Shown here in pieces: positions 57,500 through 64,000 of a stretch of 64,000 bases of DNA. Where the stretch lies: assembly GCF_038396675.1 (NCBI RefSeq), contig NC_088921.1, positions 72,056,001 to 72,120,000 on the forward strand, in the 5' to 3' direction. Position 1 is the stretch's first letter. Every line of letters starts with the position of its first letter. The stretch comes from Hydra vulgaris (lineage: Eukaryota; Cnidaria; Hydrozoa; Anthoathecata; Hydridae). Under the pieces are notes generated by a model. That model searched no databases. It saw nothing but the letters and a program-made list of their open reading frames with translations, and was not told the DNA's origin. Both the position numbers and the translations under genes were made by a program.

Positions 57500-57735
57500 A
57501 AAAACCAGGGTTTTTTGCCGTCAAAAATGTCTGATACATATTTTCTATCGACATATTTTGACATAATTTTCTGTCTGATTTATTTTCTGCTGACATAAAA
57601 TGTCCCACATACTTTCTATCGACATATTTTGACATAATTTTACATCTGAATTATTTTCTGCTGACATAAAATATGTCAGACATATTTTCTAACGACATAT
57701 TTTGACAGTTTTATGTCTGACATATTTGCTGTTTG
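57500..57735. repeat. Tandem repeat, ~87-bp unit, ~2.5 copies
   Basis: Units contain TTTCTATCGACATATTTTGACATAATTTT and TTTCTGCTGACATAAAATGTC; the shorter motif GACATA(A/T)TTT recurs throughout. Confidence 0.85.
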
Positions 57736-58049
57736 ATATTCTTAAATAAAAAATCAATCTAACAAATTTATTGCGCATTTCAGCTTAATTTAAAGAGTAA
57801 AGTGAAAATAGTTTAACAAACTTGTTGCTTTTTTGCAATCAATTGCAAAAACTTTTATTTTAAACCCTATAAGCAAACATCAGTTGTTTCATAAAGTTCT
57901 TTCTGCCCTTTTTATCGATGTATTATTTGATATTAGATTAGATTAAAATTTATTAGAACACTGATACATGTTCTAAAGGACACGCAGGTTCATAAAATAT
58001 AAAGGACTCTGACAACGTGCCCTACAATCACAAAACACATATGCGAGAT

Positions 58050-58054
58050 ATTTT

Positions 58055-58114
<60 letters not shown>
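58050..58114. repeat. (TA)n microsatellite
   Basis: About 32 TA units, in LINE 2 3' region. Confidence 0.95.
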
Positions 58115-58118
<4 letters not shown>

Positions 58119-58324
58119 TATATTACAATTATATATAAGACCACAGTTATAAAACAAAATCTAGTTAGCTGGAACAGTATTGGATCTCGACTTTTAAAAC
58201 ACTTGGATCTCGACTTTTAAAACACTTAAGGATTAGATGCCCTCGAATGTTTGATGCGCGGACGATATTTGAAATATGACTATTTTGATATTTGTATTTT
58301 ATTAATTTTGATAGTTGTATTTTG

Positions 58325-60640
58325 TTAATTTTTACTAATTTTTACTAATTGATAATTGTATTTTATATCTTTACAAAATAAAGTAGGTGCTATTCTATGA
58401 GTAAAGCACTTATTATTGGCTACTTTTAACTGCCATTTTTTTGACCAGAGATAAACTTTATAAATGGCAACAGCAAGATCGTGACTGTAGTCGGCATCCT
58501 TAAATGAACTAAATAGCTTGATATCGTCAGCATATAACATTAGGGAGCAGTTAAGATCTTTTATTAGAGAGGGTGGATCATTAATATATAACACGAATAA
58601 CGTTGGACCCAAAACGCTACCCTGTGGAACTCCACTAAGGATGCTGGTCGGATTGGATATTGAATTTTCAACCAGAACTCTTTGATATTTGTTGGAAAGA
58701 AATGATGATGTCCAATGAAGCAGCTTATCCATGATGAAGTACGTTGCAAGTTTTTTCAAAAGTTTTGGATGAGGTACAGAGTCAAATGCTTTTTGAAAAT
58801 TAATGTACACCACGTCAGTAATTAAATTGCTGTCTTAAGCTTTATTCCAGTCATTAGTTGACTCTAGAAGATTTGTGCACGTTGATCTTTTAGATAAAAA
58901 GCCGTGTTGGTTAGGTGTTATTAGATTATTTATTTTAAGATAATCAGCGATACATGAACTAACAATACTTTCCATTACTCGACAGCTAGTACATGTGAGG
59001 AATAAAGGTCTATAATTGTTAGCATTTGAAGTAGATCCTTTTTTAAAAATAGACAAAACCGAAGCTTGAAGCCACTGTTTTGGTAACGAGCTTGACATAA
59101 AACTTGATTCGAATATATATGAAAGCGGAATGCATATTATGTGATAACTGTTTTAAAAGTATATTTGGTATACCGTCAGGTCCAAATGATGTGCAAGGTT
59201 TCAGATTTTTTAGTTTTTGATGAACTATCTTTGCTGAAAAATCTACGCAATCCATCTTAATATGTTTACTAACAAAAGTATTTATCTTACGCAAATTTCC
59301 GTCATCTACCGTAAAACACTTCCAAAGTGTTTGTTAAACACTTCCGCAAATTTAACATTGCTAGTAGTAAAGTTGCTATTGGTTTTTAGAGGATATATTT
59401 TTTGGGGGTTATTTAGATTTTTATTTACGTAACTAAAAAACTTGTTTGAGTTATTTTCTTTTGACCAGTTTTAGTTCCACATTTTTATGATGTTTGGATA
59501 TGTCTTTTATACATTTTGATGCATATTGGATAAATGCCTTTTTGTGCAAGATGGGCTTAGTGATCAACTATCTTTTCCATAAAATGATTTGCGAATTAGC
59601 ATTTTATAAATATACTTTGGACAAGAAAGACTTTTTTTCATATGGTATATTGTTCTAATTGGAAAAAAACGATCAATACCTTTACGAATATGATCAGAAA
59701 GGATGTTCCAATAATCTTCAGTTGTAAAAACAAAAGAAAAATCGAAGTCCCAATTTATTTTTGATTAATGAGATATAAAACCAATTAAATCTGTATTATC
59801 GAAATCGTAAAAAGATTCAGAGTTTGTTTCGGGCTGATAATATTCAAAGGTGTTTATATGAAAAAGGACTGAGTTATGGTCGCTTGTACTAAATGGACAC
59901 TCAACAGAAGTATTACTTAATAGAGAAATGATATTTGAAAGAACAAGATCAAGAATATTATTTTCTCGAGTGGGCTCCAGTACATATTGGCGCATACCAA
60001 GACTATTTACTAAAGTTAAAAAAACATTATGACATTTCTCATTTGGCGAAGCGTAGTTAACCCAATCAATTTTCGGTAAGTTAAAATCTCCAACAATGAC
60101 AAATTGAGGAACAGATTCACAGAGATTGCTAATTATCGAAATCATTGATTCAAGATAGATATAATCATTAAGATTATAGGACGGTGGACGGTAACACGTA
60201 TTTAAACGGAGTTTACTAGACCCAAAAATTAAATCAACACAAATAATATCAATATCTAGGTCAGTTTGAGTAATACTTACTATGGCAGATTTAACGCCAT
60301 TTCTGCAGTATATAGCTACACCACCGCCAATTTGTATCCAGTCCTTACAATACTTGGAATAACTTTTTGAACAGACCATGGAGTTCGGGAGTTTATCATT
60401 GAAAAAAGTTTCACAAACACAAATTAAGGCAGGTTTGTTTGACTCAACGTATAAAAAAAATCGTTAAGTTTGTTGGCAAGACTTCTTGGGTTAAAAAGAT
60501 AAACTGTAAAATTGTTGAACGAATTTGTGGTTAAGTGATTACTTGAGTTCATAAAGTTTTGAACTGATAATCTTTTTAATGCTTTTGTTGTTTACAGTAA
60601 TAATACGTTGTTTACTAATGCTTGAGGCATGATATTTTTG
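58325..60640 (-). pseudogene. LINE 2 ORF2: endonuclease and reverse transcriptase, frameshifted
   Basis: Endonuclease blocks: VYLFNPRSLANKLNDF near 60500, DWIQIGGGVAIYCR, LRLNTCYRPPSYN, IVGDFNLPKIDW and STSDHNSVLFHI (open frame 60379-59765). The linker follows in other frames; LKPCTSFGPDGIPNILLK and SIFKKGSTSNANNYRP mark RT blocks 0-1. The frame 58813-58325 gives FQKAFDSVPHPKLL (motif A), SGVPQGSVLGPTLFVLY (motif B) and LMLYADDIKLFS (motif C). So the catalytic residues of nuclease and RT are all present. Four frame changes split the ORF, and the thumb after KWQLKVANNKC is replaced by a short AT-rich tandem block (58250-58330). A C-terminal scrap (RGH...K) remains near 58230. Confidence 0.85.
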
Positions 60641-60725
60641 TAATGACTTCAGAATAACTAAAGAAGTTAGTAAGCCGTGACTAAAATCTTTTTGGTTTTT
60701 TTAATTATAAAATGATTGCTAATTG

Positions 60726-61400
60726 TTAATTTTTATGACTTTTTCGTTTCGTATACCATAATAAAAAGGGTTCCGAATTTTCGGATTTTTTTTGTTTGCA
60801 CTCCTCGCGTAATAACTTTGCTTTGTATCGCTCAGCTACAGTTAAATCGGGATTGATAAACACTTTATTAAACTCGGTTGAATTTTTTAAACCTTTTGCA
60901 GCTTTCAGACGAGAATTTCTATCATTTCGGTTGTTAAGAACAAAAACAAAAGGTGATTCTTTGTCGGATTTTGATTTTAATTTTATTATTTGTTTATTTT
61001 CGATTTTTGCATCATTAGAGTTCATCATGTGGAGAATAGAATTTTTATCTTCTTCTCTAGCACTTGATAAATCTGCTTCTTTAGAGGCTTCAATACCAAA
61101 CACTACAACGTTACTTTCCCATTTTTCTCTTTCTTTTGATCGGCAACAACAGCGTTCCTTAAATGAAGTTGTTAGGTTGATCTTTTCGGTGGCGTATTTC
61201 CATTAACAACACTAACCCACGATATAGACGTGGAGGGTACAACTTTAGCTTTCTCAAGAACATTTAGTCTCTCGGTTAACAGTAAATTGCAAATTTTCAA
61301 CTCGTCGATTGTTTTGATTAGTGATTTTATTAATTTATCTTGATCAGCTTTATATAGATTAAATCGGTTGATTGGACATTTACCATTTTTTCAATTAATA
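60726..61400 (-). pseudogene. LINE 2 ORF1
   Basis: Starts near 61400 (INRFNLYKADQDKLIKSLIK) with a short coiled coil to LNVLEKAK. After a stop and a shift near 61170 it reads WESNVVVFGIEASKEAD, then SPFVFVLNNRNDRNSRLKAA, FINPDLTVAERYKAKLLREE and ends FLLWYTKRKSHKN at 60726. The V-V-V-F-G-I and N-P-D-L-T-x-A-E-R blocks are those of LINE ORF1 proteins of the kind paired with CR1/Jockey ORF2 (RRM plus C-terminal domain), RNA-binding chaperones of the RNP. It lies just upstream of ORF2 on the same strand. Confidence 0.7.
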
Positions 61401-61430
61401 TTTTTATTAAATTCTATTTTTACTCGAACT

Positions 61431-62193
61431 TTTAATAAACTTCTTACTTGTAATAGAGCACGTGGTCCGTTGACCTCGCGTTTTTAGAACGTCCGTTCAC
61501 CACACGTTTTTTTTTTGCTCATCTGCTTTTAAAAAAAAACAAATAAACAAAAAAAAAAAAAATTTATTAGTATTGATTAGTATTGGCGATTTCCCTTATA
61601 AGAATGAAAAACCATCTCAAGCTGAGTTTTTATTACTGAAAGTGGTTTTAGTATGACCAAACTTAAAATTATTCTTTTGATTAAAATAATAATAATAAAA
61701 AAACATTTTCAGTTATTTTTAATTAATGGTTGATGCTGAAAAAGATTTTATTTTGAAAAATTGAATTCAAAAGATTCTATGAAAAAAACAGTTAACAGTA
61801 TATCAAAAATTTCGTGCCAAATTAAATTCGTTAAAGCTGAAGAATTTGAAATATTTCGCAAAAATTATATTCAGCTCATTAAATTCATATTAAGAAGACT
61901 ACCCGGTAACAATTTATAACTTATTACGAATAATATACTTATTGTTATAATAGTAATAATTTATTAAACAATAAAATAATTGACAATTGCTCAAAAGTTT
62001 CCATAATGAAAAACAAAATCTAAAAAGATTCTATGAAGACAAAATTGAATCTCAAAAGGTTCTATTGCAAATTAAGAGACCTTGTAAAAAAACAGCTGTT
62101 TGACTAAAAGAAATTGTTTTTTATTCAAGTAAACGAGTTTTTTAAACGAATTTTCTTTTATCAATTAAATCCAGATTGTTTTTTACCACCATG
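61431..62193. other. Non-coding
   Basis: No gene recognised; GC-richer patch near 61455-61515 may be the LINE 2 5' leader. Confidence 0.45.
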
Positions 62194-62342
62194 ATAGAGT
62201 TTAAGAAATCATTGGAATTTCAAATGATTTCTTAAACTCTATTTCGATTTCTTAAACTCTATTTCGATTTCTTAAACTCTATTTTGATTTCTCTATTTTG
62301 ATTTCTTAAACTCTATTCTCGCATTTCAAATTGAAATGCGAG
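62194..62342. repeat. Two palindromes flanking a 20-bp tandem repeat
   Basis: Hairpin ATAGAGTTTAAGAAATCATT (62194-62213) with inverse 62223-62242, then direct copies of TTTCTTAAACTCTATTTCGA (62230-62316). Finally the palindrome CTCGCATTTCAA/TTGAAATGCGAG (62318-62342), which sits exactly at the end of hAT 2 coding homology. Confidence 0.9.
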
Positions 62343-64000
62343 TACGTTGATGGCGATAAACCAAAGTGAATCTAGAGAAATCACGTTAAACTTTTACACT
62401 AGAGGACGCTGCACCGTAAACTACTTGTGAAATTTCATAGAGCCGATCCAATTTTGTTTTTTGATTTTTCTTCCAGTAATCAAGAATGTTGAATTCAACG
62501 TCTAATGTTACTCGCGTTTCATTAAGAGCCCATTTTAGAAACGACGTACTTTTTTAGCTTCAACACCTTCTGAGTTCATCAGAATCATCTCTTCAGAAGT
62601 ATTTGATGAATATGACGCATTTAATTGTATGGAATCTTCTGTTGATGACGAATTTGACTGTTCTTGTCGAGTGCAAAGTTTTTGATGGATTTTGATCAAC
62701 TGTGTGATTCCACTATTCAACAGTTTTGTATTAAACAGTAGGTGACCCGATAAGAAGCAAAATCTAGGATCCAGAACTAAAGCAGCAATAAATGCTTCAT
62801 ATTTAAAAAAAACTTGTTCTTGTGTATTGATTGCGTTGGTCAGTAAAAATTTTTATCCCAAATCACCAGCTGGAACGTCCTCGATTTTTATTTTCATTTG
62901 AATCCATTGAACGTAGAATTCACTCATTGATAATTTTGGTGATTGAAAATCCATCATGGCCAAATGTATTGGTAAAAATGCGTTAAAATATTCATCTATT
63001 AGGCTCCATGATGGATTATTTAACTTTAACTTGTCATGTCTTATCCTTTGATATGCTTCTGTGTTGGTATGAAAATCTTTTATCAACAAAAAAGCGAATT
63101 CCCAACGTGGTGCAATGTCTATACGAGGCTTTTTTAGATTTTTAAGTTTTTGAATATATGCTACTTTTTTTGGATTCAATAGCAACTTTTCTTATATTAT
63201 TAAATGCATCTTCAAACATTGATGCTACGTCCTTGGCAGCTAGCTGACACACATGTACGTCATAAAACATGGCTGAACAGATTAGTCCAATCGATTTTTC
63301 AACACAAACAGTGTGGGCTTTGTGTGCTATAATTTCCTTCTTCATTCTCTAAAGCGCCAAGATCAATTTCCTTATCTTCGAAATCTATAAATTTGCTACC
63401 ATAAATTTCAAGGATTACCTTCATCATATTCTTTCCGTGATCTGTGCAAGTTGCGTAGATATCATTAGCACATTTTTCAATTTTTCCCATCACATCTTCC
63501 AATGAGCAGCAAAAATTTCACCAAACTGTCGACCTTCTTGAATAATTATGCCTAAGGTTCTGTCAACTATTTCCCCGTCCTTGATATATCTGCAGCTAAC
63601 TCAAAACGAGTTTCTTCCATATCGCGATGCACTATCAAACATCAACGACATAAGAACATTTTCAGTTTCTTCTCTTATTAATAAAACAATATTTTCACAT
63701 ACATGTTGAATGTAGCGTTTCATGCTGTGACGATTTATAAAAATTTTGAATTTTTTGAGTGCATTTTTACTAAAGACATTTGTCCGATTTCATCAGCTGA
63801 TGCTAAAGACAAGTTACGGCGCATCATTAATCGAATCATTTCCCTAAATAATTGATTTACATCGACTTCTAGCTTGATTCGTTTAATTAATAAAATTTCA
63901 TCGTCATTTCGATGACATGTAGCTGGAGTAGCTTCAACTAATTCAATTTCGTCGGCTTTTTCTTTATGTTTTCGAAATAGGTGATTTTTGAGGTTACTTT
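62333..64000 (-). pseudogene. hAT 2 transposase, catalytic Glu codon replaced by stop (runs off window)
   Basis: From 64000 leftward: SNLKNHLFRKHKEK (second half of a BED finger), ADEIGQMSLVKMHSKNSKF, then MFDSASRYGRN (first Asp, near 63630). ATCTDHGKNMMKVI follows (second Asp, near 63445). Then AHTVCVEKSIGLICSAMF (the C-x2-H region in decayed form), KPRIDIAPRWEFAFLLIKDF, NPSWSLIDEYFNAFLPIHLA. The C-terminal dimerisation domain near 62460-62330 reads LDYWKKNQKTKLDRL, VVYGAASSSVKV-stop-RDFSRFTL, VYRHQRTRIS. In relatives the stop position is the catalytic Glu (VERDFS); here TAA occupies 62386-62388. Other frame changes occur near 63740, 63500, 63345 and 63185. Homology ends at a palindrome (62318-62342), so the 3' end is lost. 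Confidence 0.8.

Larger units (their letters stand above)
57935..61430 (-). mobile_element. LINE 2, ORF1 + ORF2 non-LTR retrotransposon
   Basis: The longest LINE in the window, in minus orientation. Head near 61430, ORF1 to 60726, ORF2 endonuclease and RT to 58325, and a short 3' region ending in (ATTAG)n at about 57935, the microsatellite-type tail of CR1/L2/Jockey elements. A TA array (58050-58114) sits in its 3' region. A 23-bp direct duplication, TTGGATCTCGACTTTTAAAA and following, occurs at about 58181-58226. Confidence 0.8.

Overview
The window is a long, AT-rich, repeat-dominated piece of an animal genome. Short exons with GT-AG introns, very long (TA)n arrays, and the mixture of DNA transposons and non-LTR retroelements point to a cnidarian, most likely Hydra. 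That is inference; no rRNA or other marker gene is present. I see no bacterial operon, no CRISPR array and no prophage. Only one gene looks like an intact, ordinary host gene: a single-exon dienelactone-hydrolase-family enzyme on the minus strand (23087-23830). The start of a THAP-domain protein runs off the left edge.

Layout. 1-632: THAP protein. 2.2-6.6 kb: a MULE transposon on the minus strand whose transposase continues into a SWIM / Ulp1-like protease / PHD tail. 6.6-10.1 kb: non-coding, ending in (CA)n and (TA)n arrays. 10.3-12.7 kb: a decayed LINE. 13.4-16.1 kb: a P-element-like transposon with about 148-bp terminal inverted repeats. 17.3-18.5 kb: remnant of a reverse transcriptase with a YRDD motif. 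18.6-19.95 kb: mariner with an intact transposase. 19.95-21.7 kb: Tc1 pseudogene. 23-23.8 kb: the hydrolase. 24.7-25.4 kb: piggyBac-like MITE. 28.25-29.0 kb: 26-bp minisatellite. 30-32 kb: LINE and Tc1/mariner-like debris. 33-39.4 kb: a second, exon-scattered MULE with a Tc1 in one of its introns. 40.9-49.5 kb: two diverged copies (B and A) of a large unnamed protein family, copy A split by a complete hAT element with an 8-bp target duplication; that hAT carries a 680-bp inverted repeat. 49.6-50.2 kb: a GIY-YIG fragment followed by a hammerhead-ribozyme-like motif, as in Penelope-like elements. 51.2 kb: tRNA-derived SINE. 52.9-54.0 kb: pogo-like gene. 54.9-56.3 kb: Tigger-like gene fused to a truncated LINE. 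57.9-61.4 kb: a LINE with ORF1 and ORF2. 62.3-64 kb: a second hAT running off the right edge.

Other patterns. (1) Near-perfect local palindromes with arms of about 11-48 bp recur through the window. Some sit inside transposon coding sequence and break its frame, which looks like snap-back duplication or an amplification/assembly artefact. (2) Nesting gives a relative chronology: family copy A < hAT < 680-bp fold-back. (3) Nearly every transposase is broken (frameshifts, or lost catalytic residues such as E->K, D->E, E->stop); the mariner is the exception, but its 5' terminal repeat is missing. The most novel items are the unnamed family at 40.9-49.5 kb, the ribozyme-like motif and the palindrome phenomenon.
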